Below are positions 17,616 to 26,815 of a DNA stretch of 64,000 nucleotides, one piece after another. The notes beneath the pieces were generated by a model, which searched no databases, was not told where the DNA came from, and was given only the letters and a program-made list of their open reading frames with translations. The position numbers and the translations under genes are program-made. The stretch's first letter is position 1; every line of letters starts with the position of its first letter. Source of the DNA: Streptomyces tanashiensis (GTDB lineage Bacteria; Actinomycetota; Actinomycetes; Streptomycetales; Streptomycetaceae); the NCBI RefSeq assembly GCF_014648895.1, contig NZ_BMRZ01000012.1:124001-188000 (forward strand). Direction: 5' to 3'.

Positions 17616-18410
17616 ATGCTCTGGCGAAGATTCGTGCTGTCTGCATCGACCGTGCTCGCAGTGGCCGCCGCGGCCCTCGGAGCGGCCCAGCCGGCCGGCG
17701 CCGCCGGCCATCGCTACGTGGCCCTCGGGGACTCGTACTCCTCCGGCGTGGGCGCGGGCAGCTACCTCTCGGACAGCGGCGACTGCCGTCGCAGCACCAA
17801 CGCCTACCCCAGCCTGTGGGCAGCGGCCAACTCCCCCTCCTCGTTCTCCTTCACCGCTTGCTCGGGTGCGACGACCGGAACCGTCCGCAGCGGCCAGCTC
17901 GCTCCGCTGAACGCGTCCACGACCCTCGTCAGCGTCACGGCGGGCGGCAACGACGTCGGGTTCGCCGACATCATGCAGACGTGCGTGCTCAACAGCGAGG
18001 CCACCTGCGTCGCGGCCGTGAACGCCGCCGTCGTGAAGATGAACAGCACGCTGCCCGGCGGTCTCTCCGCCCTCTACGGAGACATCCGCAGCCGCGCGCC
18101 CCAGGCGCACGTGATCGTCCTCGGGTACCCCCGGTTCTACAAGCTGTCCGGAACCTGCATCGCCGGACTCAGCGAGACCGAGCGAGCGGCCATCAACCGG
18201 GGTTCCGACACCCTCAACGGTGTGCTGGCGAAGCAGGCGGCGAACGCGGGCTTCACCTTCTCCGGTGTCGTCGACGAGTTCACGGGCCACGAGATCTGCT
18301 CCTCGGACTCCTGGCTGCACAGCCTGTCCGTACCGGTCTCCAACTCCTACCATCCCAAGGCCGCCGGGCAGTCGGGCGGCTACCTGCCCGCCTTCCGTTC
18401 GGCCGTCTGA
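17616..18410 (+). CDS. secreted SGNH/GDSL lipase/esterase
   Basis: This is an extracellular lipase of 264 aa, very similar in layout to the Streptomyces rimosus GDSL lipase. A signal peptide covers residues 1 to about 30 (cut near AQPAGA). Block I YVALGDSYSSG carries the nucleophile S40, GGNDVGF is block III, and NSYHPKAAG at the C-terminus supplies the catalytic His. Six cysteines in the mature part match the three disulfides of this family. ATG 17616 has GAGG nine bases upstream; the frame is open upstream but lacks family similarity. A strong hairpin follows. Confidence 0.93.
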   Translation: MLWRRFVLSASTVLAVAAAALGAAQPAGAAGHRYVALGDSYSSGVGAGSYLSDSGDCRRSTNAYPSLWAAANSPSSFSFTACSGATTGTVRSGQLAPLNASTTLVSVTAGGNDVGFADIMQTCVLNSEATCVAAVNAAVVKMNSTLPGGLSALYGDIRSRAPQAHVIVLGYPRFYKLSGTCIAGLSETERAAINRGSDTLNGVLAKQAANAGFTFSGVVDEFTGHEICSSDSWLHSLSVPVSNSYHPKAAGQSGGYLPAFRSAV

Positions 18411-18432
18411 CCGCTGCCCCCGGGCTGACGAA

Positions 18433-18470
18433 GGGACCGGACCGGCCGCTCGGCGGCTCGGTCCGGTCCC
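18433..18470. terminator. bidirectional intrinsic terminator hairpin
   Basis: A 12-bp perfect stem (18433-18444 with 18459-18470) with additional pairing inside the 14-nt loop lies between the convergent lipase and DUF11 genes. Confidence 0.8.
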
Positions 18471-18489
18471 GTGTCCCAGGGGGGTCAGG

Positions 18490-21075
18490 TCAGCGCGCGG
18501 TCTCCTTCCCGGGCCGCTTCGCGGTCTTGTCGTGGCCGGCGCCGTAGCCGTTGTCGCCGTAGCCGTGATCACCGTCCTCGCAGCCGCCGTGGCCGTAGCC
18601 CCAGTCGTAGCCGTGGGGCGGGCAGACGGCGGGGACGCGGAGCCGGACCGGCGGGCTCTCGACGGTGCCGCCGGCGGGGTCGGTGCCCGTGGCCCTGGCG
18701 GTGTTGGTGACGTGGCCGGCGAGGGCGTCCTCCTCGGTGACCGTGTACGTGGCGCGGCAGGTGGCACGGGCGCCGGGTGCCAGCGTCGTCGGTTCGCAGA
18801 CGACGTCCGCGGCGCGGTCGTCGGTGACGGCGATGTCTTCGAGGGAGGTCGATCCCTCGTTGGCCACGGTGTACGTGTAGGTGATCCGGTCGCCGGGCTT
18901 GACCGGTCCGGCCGTGTCGGCCTTCTTGGTCACGGTCAGCTTCGAGACGCCGACGACGCTCAGGGTGACCTCGGCGAGCGGGCTGAGGACGGTGCCGCCG
19001 CGCGGGTCGGTCGCGGTGGCCCGGGCCTGGTTGGTGAGGTGGCCGAGCGCGAGGTCGGCCTCGGTCACCCGGTACGTGGCCCGGCAGGTGGTGTCCTCGC
19101 CGGCGGCCAGGGTGGTGGCGTCACACGTGACGTCGGGCGCGTGGTCGTCCTGGACGGCGAGGTCGTTCAGGGGCGTCCGGCCGGTGTTGGTCACGGTGTA
19201 CGTGTAGGTGACGGTCTGTCCGACGCGGACCGGGCCCGCCGTGTCGGCCTTCTTGGTGAGGCCGAGGGAGGAGGTGCCGACGACGGTGACGGTGGCCTCG
19301 GTCGGCGGCGACTCGATCGGCCGGCTCTCGGAGGTGCCGGTGGCCTTGGCGGTGTTGGTGACGTGTCCGGTCTGGGCGTCGGCGGCGGTCACGGTGTAGG
19401 AGCCGCGGCAGGTGGTGCTGTCGCCTGGGCTGCCTGCCGGGGCCAGCGTGGCGGAGTCGCAGGTGATGCCGGTGACGCGGTCGTCGGTGATGGCGAGGCC
19501 GGTGATCTCGGTGCCGCCCTCGTTGGTGACCACATAGCTGTACGGCACGGTGTCACCGACGTCGAAGGGCTCGGCGGCGTCGACGCTCTTGACGACGGTC
19601 ATGCCGGGAGGCGCCTCGATCGGCACCTTGACGGTGGAGTCCGGGGAGGTGACCGGGTCGCCCCCGGAGGTGCCGGTGGCGCGCGCGGTGTTGGTGACGT
19701 GACCCCGGGCCACGTCCGCGGCGGTGATCAGGTAGGTGCCGGTGCAGGTGATCGTCCGCCCCGGTTCGAGGACGGCGACCGGACAGTCGATGTCGCCGAC
19801 GGTCGGATCGTGGACCGCGATGTCGTTGATCGGCGTGTTGCCGGCGTTGGTGACGACGAAGTCGTACGCGACGGGGGTGCCGGCGACGAGTTCGCCCGGC
19901 CTCGGCTCGTGGACCTGCTTGACCAGGTTGAGTTCGGGCAGCGGTTGTTCGGTGCTGACCGAGACGTTGCGGATCAGGTGCACGTCGGTGAACAGGCCCG
20001 TCGACGCGGCGAAGCCGAACTTGTAGGTGGACGGCACGGGCTCCGGAGCCTGGGTCTGGAGGACCTGGCGCATGCCCTGGCCGTCGTTGAAGTCGATCGA
20101 GACGGTGAGGACCGGGGCGGGGGCCGGGGTGAGGTGCACGTTCACCCGGCGCCGCGAGGGTTCGAGCAGGGTCTCCGCCTGCTGCGGCGTCACATTCGCC
20201 GGCAGGGTGGTGAGCGGGCCCTGGAGGGAGCCCGGCAGGGTGGACGGCCACGGCGGGGTGGTGGTGAGGTTGCCGGTCGTCGCGGTCAGGAAGCAGTACC
20301 CGACGGTGCCGTCGCCCGGGCCACGGACGGTGACCATGTTCCGGCCGGGCCCGGGGACGCGGAAGCCGGTGCCGGCCGGGGAGCGGGTCGGGCAGCCGTT
20401 GCCGCGGTGCTCCCAGTCACCGAAGTAGTTCCCGAGGACGTCGAGGCCGACGCCCAGGTAGCCGCTGTCGACGCCGGGGAGGAACTCGAGGTTGGGGTTG
20501 TCGTCGGGGAGCTTCTGGGCGTAGCCGAGGCTTCCGCCGAAGGCTCCGGGGTGGTCGAGCGAGACGTCGCCGTTCACCAGGAAGAAGGAGATGCCGTCGG
20601 CCGGATTGTTGGGCGTGGTGCTGCCGTACTGCCACTGGTCGAAGGTGACGTCGAGGCCGTTGCCGGCCGGGAGTGCCTGGTCGAAGAGGACGGCGCCGCT
20701 CTTGTCGTTCCCGGAGTCCGTGAGCCTCAGGTATCCGTGCGGGGCGCCGTTCTGCGGGGGCACCGGGCCGACGCCGGGGGTCGGGCAGCCGATGAGCGGA
20801 TGGTCGCCGGAGCCCTCGGGTGCCGGGGCGGCGCCGGTGAGGCAGGCGGCGCCGACGGCGGTGAACCGGGCGTCGGCGGTGGCGCCGGTGAAGGTCTCGC
20901 CGAGCAGCGGGGCGCCCGCACGGGGGGCGGGGGCCGCAGGTCGGTCGTCGGAGCCCGAGGCGTGGGCGAGGGAGCCGGCCGGTCCACTGCCCAGAATCCC
21001 GAGGATCGCCGCCACGGCCACGACGCGGGGCGCCCGGGTACGCGGCCTCGGGGGTCCGCAGTCACTTCTCGTCAT
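18490..21075 (-). CDS. secreted lectin-like protein with four DUF11 repeats
   Basis: This is a large exported protein of 861 aa. A twin-charged N-terminus and hydrophobic stretch (VVAVAAILGILG) form the signal peptide. Residues about 65-330 resemble an L-type (legume-lectin-like) beta-sandwich: YLRLTDSGNDKSGAVLFDQ, NPADGISFFLVNGD and NPNLEFLPGVDSGYLGVGLD. Four DUF11 domains follow, starting near residues 382, 491, 603 and 710, each ending in HVTNTARATG or a variant. The tail after 815 is rich in Gly, Tyr, Asp and His, with two Cys. No LPXTG sorting motif is present, so it is probably secreted or held non-covalently. An in-frame GTG at 21102 is an alternative start. Confidence 0.82.
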   Translation of the reverse strand: MTRSDCGPPRPRTRAPRVVAVAAILGILGSGPAGSLAHASGSDDRPAAPAPRAGAPLLGETFTGATADARFTAVGAACLTGAAPAPEGSGDHPLIGCPTPGVGPVPPQNGAPHGYLRLTDSGNDKSGAVLFDQALPAGNGLDVTFDQWQYGSTTPNNPADGISFFLVNGDVSLDHPGAFGGSLGYAQKLPDDNPNLEFLPGVDSGYLGVGLDVLGNYFGDWEHRGNGCPTRSPAGTGFRVPGPGRNMVTVRGPGDGTVGYCFLTATTGNLTTTPPWPSTLPGSLQGPLTTLPANVTPQQAETLLEPSRRRVNVHLTPAPAPVLTVSIDFNDGQGMRQVLQTQAPEPVPSTYKFGFAASTGLFTDVHLIRNVSVSTEQPLPELNLVKQVHEPRPGELVAGTPVAYDFVVTNAGNTPINDIAVHDPTVGDIDCPVAVLEPGRTITCTGTYLITAADVARGHVTNTARATGTSGGDPVTSPDSTVKVPIEAPPGMTVVKSVDAAEPFDVGDTVPYSYVVTNEGGTEITGLAITDDRVTGITCDSATLAPAGSPGDSTTCRGSYTVTAADAQTGHVTNTAKATGTSESRPIESPPTEATVTVVGTSSLGLTKKADTAGPVRVGQTVTYTYTVTNTGRTPLNDLAVQDDHAPDVTCDATTLAAGEDTTCRATYRVTEADLALGHLTNQARATATDPRGGTVLSPLAEVTLSVVGVSKLTVTKKADTAGPVKPGDRITYTYTVANEGSTSLEDIAVTDDRAADVVCEPTTLAPGARATCRATYTVTEEDALAGHVTNTARATGTDPAGGTVESPPVRLRVPAVCPPHGYDWGYGHGGCEDGDHGYGDNGYGAGHDKTAKRPGKETAR

Positions 21076-21177
21076 GACAGGACTATGGACACCGAGCGTC
21101 ACGAGATATCACATAATGCTACTATTTCAGTAACGTTCGCCCTTTTGAGTGGACAGACGGACCCCCGGGCGCTGCCG

Positions 21178-22383
21178 CTAGCCCTCGCGCGGGAGGCCGG
21201 TGACGGTGACCGTGTGACCCTGCTCGGTCAGCAGGTCGAGGGCCCGGCGGAGCATCGCCTCGGCCGTGGTGTCCACCGCGGTCACCCGGTCCAGGTCGAG
21301 CAGCACCGTCCCGGGGCTCTCCGGGGCGCACTCCCCCAGGGCGAACACCACCCGTTCGGCCGCGGTGAAGTCCAGCGCGCCCTGCGCCGCCACCTCCCCG
21401 CCGTGCTCGTCCCGGCGCAGCGAGACCACCGTGGCGGCGGCCGGGGCGGGGTTGTGCATCAGGTGCAGGCCGAAGCGCCCGGAGAGCTCGCGCAGCGCCG
21501 CCACGCCCCGGACCGGGTTGCCGACGGCGTCCAGCGGCGGGCTGTGGACGGCAATCCCGAAGCGGGCCGGTCCGGCCGCGACCAGACCGCCGGAGACCCC
21601 GCTCTTGGCGGGCAGCCCGACCCGTACCATCCAGTCGCCGGCCGCGTCGTACATCCCGCAGGTGGCCATCAGCGCCAGCACCCGGACCGCCACCGGCTCG
21701 GGCACCACCACCGCGCCCGTCACCGGGTTCACCCCGCCGTTGGCCAGGGTGGCCGCCATGACCGCCAGGTCGTCCACCGTGGCCAGCACCGCGCACTGGC
21801 GGAAGTAGGTCTCCACCGCCTCGGCCGGGTCGCCGGCCAGCGCGCCGGTGCCCCGCATCAGGTAGGCCAGCGCCCGGTTGCGGTCGCCGGTCTCCGCCTC
21901 CGAGCGGTAGACCGCCTCGTCGACCGCCAGCGGACGTCCGGCGAAGCGGCCCAGGCAGTCCAGGATGCGGGCGAAACGCCGGGCCGGATCGGCGGCGGGG
22001 ACCAGGGCGGTGACCGCGATGGCACCCGCGTTGATCATCGGATTGGCCGGGCGGCCGGTCGCCGGGTCCAGGCTGATGGCGTTGAAGGCCTCCCCGCTGG
22101 GCTCGGTGCCGACCCGGCGGTCCACCGCCTCCGGCCCCAGCTCGGCCAGGGCCAGGGCCAGGACGAAGGGCTTGGTCACCGACTGGAGCGTGAACTCCGT
22201 GTCGCAGCGGCCGGCCCGGTAGCGGTGCCCGTCCATGCTCACCAGGGCGAGCCCGAAGCAGTCGGGGTCGGCCTGGGCCAGTTGGGGGATGTAGTCGGCG
22301 ACCGCGCCCTCGTCCAGGCCCTGGAGCCGCTGCCGCAGCTCCTCCAGCGCCTCGGTGACGACGTCGGAGGCCGCGTCGCTCAT
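21178..22383 (-). CDS. glsA: glutaminase A fused to a STAS domain
   Basis: This cytosolic glutaminase hydrolyses glutamine to glutamate and ammonia. Residues 20-300 are the beta-lactamase-fold glutaminase: the catalytic SxxK is S68-V-T-K71 in TLQSVTKPF, and NPMINAGAIAV and the GLPAKSGVSGGL segment are family marks. Residues 305-400 form a STAS domain (GTVLLDLDRVTAVDTTAEAML), an anti-sigma-antagonist-like regulatory module. Its total of 401 aa is longer than the usual 310. It starts 31 bp after the stop of the MFS exporter gene with GAGGAG upstream, so the two are probably co-transcribed. Confidence 0.92.
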   Translation of the reverse strand: MSDAASDVVTEALEELRQRLQGLDEGAVADYIPQLAQADPDCFGLALVSMDGHRYRAGRCDTEFTLQSVTKPFVLALALAELGPEAVDRRVGTEPSGEAFNAISLDPATGRPANPMINAGAIAVTALVPAADPARRFARILDCLGRFAGRPLAVDEAVYRSEAETGDRNRALAYLMRGTGALAGDPAEAVETYFRQCAVLATVDDLAVMAATLANGGVNPVTGAVVVPEPVAVRVLALMATCGMYDAAGDWMVRVGLPAKSGVSGGLVAAGPARFGIAVHSPPLDAVGNPVRGVAALRELSGRFGLHLMHNPAPAAATVVSLRRDEHGGEVAAQGALDFTAAERVVFALGECAPESPGTVLLDLDRVTAVDTTAEAMLRRALDLLTEQGHTVTVTGLPREG

Positions 22384-22414
22384 CTCCGCACTCCTCGGCG
22401 GCCCGTCCGCCCGG

Positions 22415-24028
22415 TCACTCCGGAGGCGTCGGGGCCGGGTCCTTCGGGGTCGCGCGGTCGCCCGGGTGGCGGACGGCGAAGAGGAAACCGAGAGCGAGGG
22501 CGACGGCCATGCCGTAGAAGACCCATTGGTTGGCCTGGGCGAAGTCCATCTGGATGGCCGACATGGCGTCGCGGGTGGCTTCGGCGACCTGGCCGGTGCC
22601 GGTCGGCGGGGTGGCGTCGCCGTGGCCCGAGACGGAGTCGGTGATGCCGCGTGCGACCTGGTCCGCGACGGCGGGTGCGATCCCGCGTGCCCGGAGCGTG
22701 TCCGTCACGTTCTCCGTCATGGCCCGGGACAGCAGGGTGCCGAACACCGCCAGGCCCACGCTCGCCGCGTAGTTGCGGACGGTCTGGGTGATGCCCGTGA
22801 CCTCGCCGTAGGAGGCGCCGATGGCCCGGTTGACCGCGTCCGTCGACGCCGGGGCCATGATGAAGCCGATTCCCGCGCCGGCGAGGGCCACGTAGGGCCA
22901 CTGGTCGTGCATGGACAGGTTCGTCAGTTCGTTGGCCCACAGGGCGAAGCCGACCGCGCCCAGGATCGTTCCCGCCTTCAGCGCGGGGCGCGCACCCCGT
23001 TTGTCGAGGATCCGGCCACCCCACTGGGAGGCGAGGGCGAAGCCGACGAAGAAGTACAGCAGGAAGAGCGCCGCCTGGTTGGGAGAGGCGCTGAGGGACA
23101 CCTGGGCGTAGACGGAGGAGAAGAAGAACACCGGCACGAAGGCGAGCATCGCGAAGAACAGCACGGCCGCGTCCACCCTGAACGCCTTGTCCTGGAAGAC
23201 CCGCAGGTCGATCAGCGGATGGCGGAGGCCGCGCTCGTACCGTACGAACACGTACAGGATCGCGAGGCCGCCGACGACGCACAGCCAGGTCGCCCAGCTG
23301 CTCCAGCCCCATGACCATGCCTGCTGGAAGCCGAGGACGCTCAGGCCCATGCCGGCGGCGATGAGGACCGCGCCGGGCACGTCGAGAGTTCCGGGGCGCG
23401 GGCGGTCCGCGATGTGCGCGAGGGCGGTGAGGACCAGGGCGACGATCGCGACCGGCACGTTGACCCAGAAGACGGCGCGCCAGGTCCACGCGGACGTGAG
23501 CCAGCCGCCGAGCAGCGGGCCGACGGCGGTCAGCGCTCCGGAGATCCCGAAGAACAGGGCGAGGGCCCTGCCCCGCCGTTCGACGGGGAACACCGCCACG
23601 ACCACGGCCAGCGCCGCCGGAAAGAGCAGCGCCGCGCCCAGACCCTGCACGGCCCGGAAGGTGATGAGCCAGGGCTGGGCGTAGTCGCCGGAGGGGACGC
23701 AGCCGCAGAGGACCGAGGCGACGACGAAGACGAGGGTGCCGATGACGACGACGCGCCGTGGCCCGTACAGGTCGGCCAGGCGGCCGCCGAGGGCGAAGAA
23801 CGCGGCGAGGGCGAGGAGATAGGCGTTGACCACCCATTGCATGCCCGAGCTGGAGAGGCCCAGTTCGCGCACGATGTCGGGGGCGGCGATGGAGACGATG
23901 GTCTGGTCGATGAACGTCATCGCCACCGCGAACATCATCGCCGCGAGTGCCACTGTCTGGTTCGGGAGCCGCCCGCCCTCCTGCTGCGCGGGAGGCTGCT
24001 GCGAACCAGGTTCCGTCCGGCTGCTCAC
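22415..24028 (-). CDS. MFS transporter, DHA2 (EmrB/QacA) family
   Basis: This is a 14-helix proton-driven exporter (537 aa) of the drug:H+ antiporter-2 family. Motif regions seen are TFIDQTIVSIAAPDIVREL in helix 1, MQWVVNAYLLALAAFFALGG followed by RLADLYGPRRV (motif A), and FLLGGWLTSAWTWR-type loops. The C-terminus carries a cytosolic tail. The start is uncertain: GTG 24028 follows a CAGACT box by seven bases (possibly leaderless), and ATG 24064 is the in-frame alternative. The substrate is unknown. It precedes the glutaminase-STAS gene by 31 bp. Confidence 0.88.
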   Translation of the reverse strand: MSSRTEPGSQQPPAQQEGGRLPNQTVALAAMMFAVAMTFIDQTIVSIAAPDIVRELGLSSSGMQWVVNAYLLALAAFFALGGRLADLYGPRRVVVIGTLVFVVASVLCGCVPSGDYAQPWLITFRAVQGLGAALLFPAALAVVVAVFPVERRGRALALFFGISGALTAVGPLLGGWLTSAWTWRAVFWVNVPVAIVALVLTALAHIADRPRPGTLDVPGAVLIAAGMGLSVLGFQQAWSWGWSSWATWLCVVGGLAILYVFVRYERGLRHPLIDLRVFQDKAFRVDAAVLFFAMLAFVPVFFFSSVYAQVSLSASPNQAALFLLYFFVGFALASQWGGRILDKRGARPALKAGTILGAVGFALWANELTNLSMHDQWPYVALAGAGIGFIMAPASTDAVNRAIGASYGEVTGITQTVRNYAASVGLAVFGTLLSRAMTENVTDTLRARGIAPAVADQVARGITDSVSGHGDATPPTGTGQVAEATRDAMSAIQMDFAQANQWVFYGMAVALALGFLFAVRHPGDRATPKDPAPTPPE

Positions 24029-24175
24029 CCTGCCCAGTCTGATCCCGTCCGTCGCATCGCGCATGCCGCGCGGGCTCGGCCGGACCGTGGTCGAGGCGGA
24101 TCCGTCCCGGATGCACCGCGCGACGTCCGGTGTTGGAATGGCGACCAGGGGCCTCCACGATTCAGAGGTGACGTT

Positions 24176-24619
24176 GTGACCGAGCAATACGACGAGATCG
24201 GCCCCATCGACTATGTGGTGGTCGAGTTTCCCGGCAACCACATGACGGGCGAGGCCTTCCCTCTCCTGGTCGACCTGGTGGAGCGCGGCATCATCCGGCT
24301 CCTCGACCTGATGTTCATCAGGAAGGAGGAGGACGGTTCGGTGACCGCTCTGGAGATCGCCGATCTCACCGGGGACGGCAATCTCGACCTCGCCGTCTTC
24401 GAAGGCGCCCAGTCGGGACTGCTGGGCCAGGACGACCTGGAGGAGGCCGCGGCCGCCGTGGAGCCCGGCAACTCCGCCGGTCTGCTGATCTACGAGAACG
24501 TGTGGGCCGCGCCGTTCGCCACCGCCCTCCGACGGGGCGGAGCCCAGTTGGTGGCCTCCGGGCGGGTGCCCGTACAAGCCCTCCTCGCCTCGCTCGAAGC
24601 GGCCGAGGAATCGGCGTGA
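24176..24619 (+). CDS. DUF6325 family protein
   Basis: This is a 147-aa soluble protein that begins GPIDYVVVEFPGNHMTGEAF after a short lead, continues LVERGIIRLLDLMFIRKEEDG, and ends YENVWAAPFATALRRGGAQ plus SGRVPVQALLASLEA. This pattern matches DUF6325, a family distantly related to DUF1269 and often found near stress genes in Streptomyces. GTG 24176 has AGAGGTG upstream. Its function is unknown. It is followed 108 bp later by a SHOCT protein, a common partner, so the two likely act together. Confidence 0.75.
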   Translation: MTEQYDEIGPIDYVVVEFPGNHMTGEAFPLLVDLVERGIIRLLDLMFIRKEEDGSVTALEIADLTGDGNLDLAVFEGAQSGLLGQDDLEEAAAAVEPGNSAGLLIYENVWAAPFATALRRGGAQLVASGRVPVQALLASLEAAEESA

Positions 24620-24727
24620 CCCGTCGCCCTCGGATCCGAAGCCGACAGGCCCGGAAGCCGTTCGACGACGTCGCGTGAGGCGTGACACAGACGTCGCGTG
24701 AGACGTGAGACAGCAGAGGAGAAAGCG

Positions 24728-25009
24728 ATGCCAGGTCTACTTCGCGGAGTGGCCCGCACTGCGGTCGTCGCGGGTACGGCGACCGCCGTGTCCAACCGCG
24801 TGTCCCGCCGCCAGCAGGGTCGCTGGGCCGCTCAGACGCAGGCGGCCGAACCGCCGCCCGCCGCCGCCCCGCCACCGGCCCCCGCTCCGGCGCCGTCCGA
24901 CGGCATGGAGAGCAAGCTGGACCAGCTCAAGCAGCTGGGTGAGCTCAAGGAGCAGGGAGTGCTCACCGAGGCCGAGTTCGAGGAGCAGAAGCGTCGAATC
25001 CTCGGCTGA
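24728..25009 (+). CDS. SHOCT domain protein
   Basis: This is a small protein of 93 aa. The N-terminus (ARTAVVAGTATAVSNRV) is weakly hydrophobic, the middle is a Pro/Ala linker, and the C-terminal 30 residues form a SHOCT helical hairpin (LKQLGELKEQGVLTEAEFEE then KKR/ILG-type end). SHOCT domains mediate oligomerisation. ATG 24728 has AGGAG seven to eight bases upstream. It is co-directional with DUF6325 and the following hydrolase, with short gaps, and may share their transcript. Confidence 0.88.
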   Translation: MPGLLRGVARTAVVAGTATAVSNRVSRRQQGRWAAQTQAAEPPPAAAPPPAPAPAPSDGMESKLDQLKQLGELKEQGVLTEAEFEEQKRRILG

Positions 25010-25066
25010 CCGGCCTGGGTGGCACGGCGGGTCGGGACTTGGGATCGTTTCCCCGGGAGGACAGCC

Positions 25067-26788
25067 ATGAGTCCTGACCTGCACCAGCCCCCTCCGGAGG
25101 GCTCCCCCGACAGCGAGGAAGCGGAGAGCGAAGGCGCCGAACCGGCCGCCGGCTTCTGGCAGCGCCGGTCGCTCAGCCTCACGCTCCCCGGCTGCTGGGG
25201 TGCCCTTCTCCTCGCCTGCCTCTCCTTCACCCCGTCGCTGCTCCCTCGCGGCGGGATCCTCCAGGGGCTGATCTGCGGCATCAGCGCCGCCATCGGGTAC
25301 GGGCTCGGCGTGGTCGCGGCCTACGTGTGGCGGGCGTTCGCCGACCGGGAGGCGCGGAGCGCGTCGCCCGGTTCGTGGCGGGTCCTGATCATCTGCGCGA
25401 TCGTCCTGTTCGGCCTGTCCTTCGGGCTCGGCCAGTACTGGCAGCACGAGATCCGCCGGCTCATGGGGGTCACCGACTACAACCTCCTCACCACCCTCGC
25501 CTGCCCGTTCGTGGCCGCGCTCGTCTTCTGGCTGCTGCTCCTGGCGGGCCGGGGACTCCGGCGTCTGTACCGATGGCTCGCCCGCCACCTCCGCCGCTGG
25601 ATCGGACCGCGCGCGGCGGGAGTGGTCGGCTGGGTCGTCGTGGCGGGTCTGGCGTGGGCCCTCGTCAGCGGGGTCCTGCTGGCCGGCTTCGTGAACGCGG
25701 CCAACGAGGCGTTCTCGCTGCGGGACACGGAGACGCCTGAAGGCGTGCGCCAGCCCACGTCGACGCTGCGCTCCGGCGGGCCGGGGTCGCTGGTGCCGTG
25801 GGACTCGCTGGGCAGGCAGGGCCGGGCCTTCACCGGCGACGGTCCTTCGGCCGCCGACATCGGCACGTTCACCCACCGCCCGGCGCAGGAACCCGTACGG
25901 GCCTACGCCGGGCTCGCGACCTCCGACGACGCCGAGTCGCGCGCGGAGCGGGCCGTCGCGGACCTCGAACGGGCCGGTGGCTTCCAGCGCGCGAACCTGC
26001 TCGTGATGACCACCACGGGAAGCGGCTGGGTCGATCCAGCCGCCGTCGACTCCTTCGAGTACCTCGGCGACGGAGACGCGGCCACCGTGGCGATGCAGTA
26101 CTCGTACCTGCCGTCGTGGCTGTCGTATCTCGTGGACCAGTCGAAGGCGCGCGAGGCCGGCCGGGAGCTCTTCGACGCGGTGTACGACGTCTGGTCCAAG
26201 CTCCCCCAGGATCAGCGTCCGCGGCTGTTCGTGGCGGGCGAGAGCCTGGGGTCGTTCGGCGGGGAGACGGCCTTCAGCGGCGAGTACGACCTGCGCAACC
26301 GCACCGCCGGCACCCTGTTCGCCGGCCCCCCGAACTTCAACACGCTGTTCCGCGAGTTCAGCGACCACCGCGACGGGGGAAGCCCGGAGATCGAACCCGT
26401 CTACAAGCAGGGACGGACCGTACGGTTCACCGATGACCCGACCACGGGGATCCTGCCGAAGGATGAGCCCTGGAACGGTACGCGGGTGCTGTATCTCATG
26501 CACCCGTCCGACCCGATCGTCTGGTGGAGCCCCGACCTGGCGCTCTCCGAGCCCGACTGGATCGGCGAGGCGCCCGGCGGCGACGTGCTCGAAGAGATGG
26601 TCTGGATCCCCTTCGTGACGTTCTGGCAGGTGACCGCGGACCTGCCGTTCTCCACGGGCGTGCCGGACGGCCACGGTCACACGTACAAGGCCGCGTACGT
26701 CGACGGCTGGAACGCCGTCATGCGGCCGACGGGCTTCACACCACAGGACCTGGACCGGCTGCGCGAGGTCATCCAGCCGAGCCACTGA
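25067..26788 (+). CDS. membrane-anchored alpha/beta-hydrolase (Abhydrolase_9 type)
   Basis: This is a 573-aa protein with a polar N-tail, about five transmembrane helices in residues 40-225, and a C-terminal alpha/beta-hydrolase domain. The nucleophile elbow is GESLGSFGGE (S393). Other conserved segments are YSYLPSWLSYLVDQ, LFAGPPNFN and VLYLMHPSDPIVWWSPDL, with the likely Asp and the catalytic His in GHGHTYKAAYV. Topology puts the hydrolase outside the membrane or in the periplasm-like space. The substrate is unknown. ATG 25067 has GGGAGG upstream. It converges with the CPBP protease gene across 27 bp. Confidence 0.85.
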   Translation: MSPDLHQPPPEGSPDSEEAESEGAEPAAGFWQRRSLSLTLPGCWGALLLACLSFTPSLLPRGGILQGLICGISAAIGYGLGVVAAYVWRAFADREARSASPGSWRVLIICAIVLFGLSFGLGQYWQHEIRRLMGVTDYNLLTTLACPFVAALVFWLLLLAGRGLRRLYRWLARHLRRWIGPRAAGVVGWVVVAGLAWALVSGVLLAGFVNAANEAFSLRDTETPEGVRQPTSTLRSGGPGSLVPWDSLGRQGRAFTGDGPSAADIGTFTHRPAQEPVRAYAGLATSDDAESRAERAVADLERAGGFQRANLLVMTTTGSGWVDPAAVDSFEYLGDGDAATVAMQYSYLPSWLSYLVDQSKAREAGRELFDAVYDVWSKLPQDQRPRLFVAGESLGSFGGETAFSGEYDLRNRTAGTLFAGPPNFNTLFREFSDHRDGGSPEIEPVYKQGRTVRFTDDPTTGILPKDEPWNGTRVLYLMHPSDPIVWWSPDLALSEPDWIGEAPGGDVLEEMVWIPFVTFWQVTADLPFSTGVPDGHGHTYKAAYVDGWNAVMRPTGFTPQDLDRLREVIQPSH

Positions 26789-26815
26789 TCACGGACGCCC
26801 CTCAGGGCCGCGGGG

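Noticed and set aside
18220..22644. 1474-codon plus-strand open frame over the DUF11 and glutaminase genes
   Set aside because: It is a shadow frame; the minus strand has coherent signal peptide, DUF11 and glutaminase motifs.
24064..24688. Long N-terminal extension of the DHA2 exporter
   Set aside because: It runs antisense through the well-supported DUF6325 gene and has no similarity to MFS proteins.
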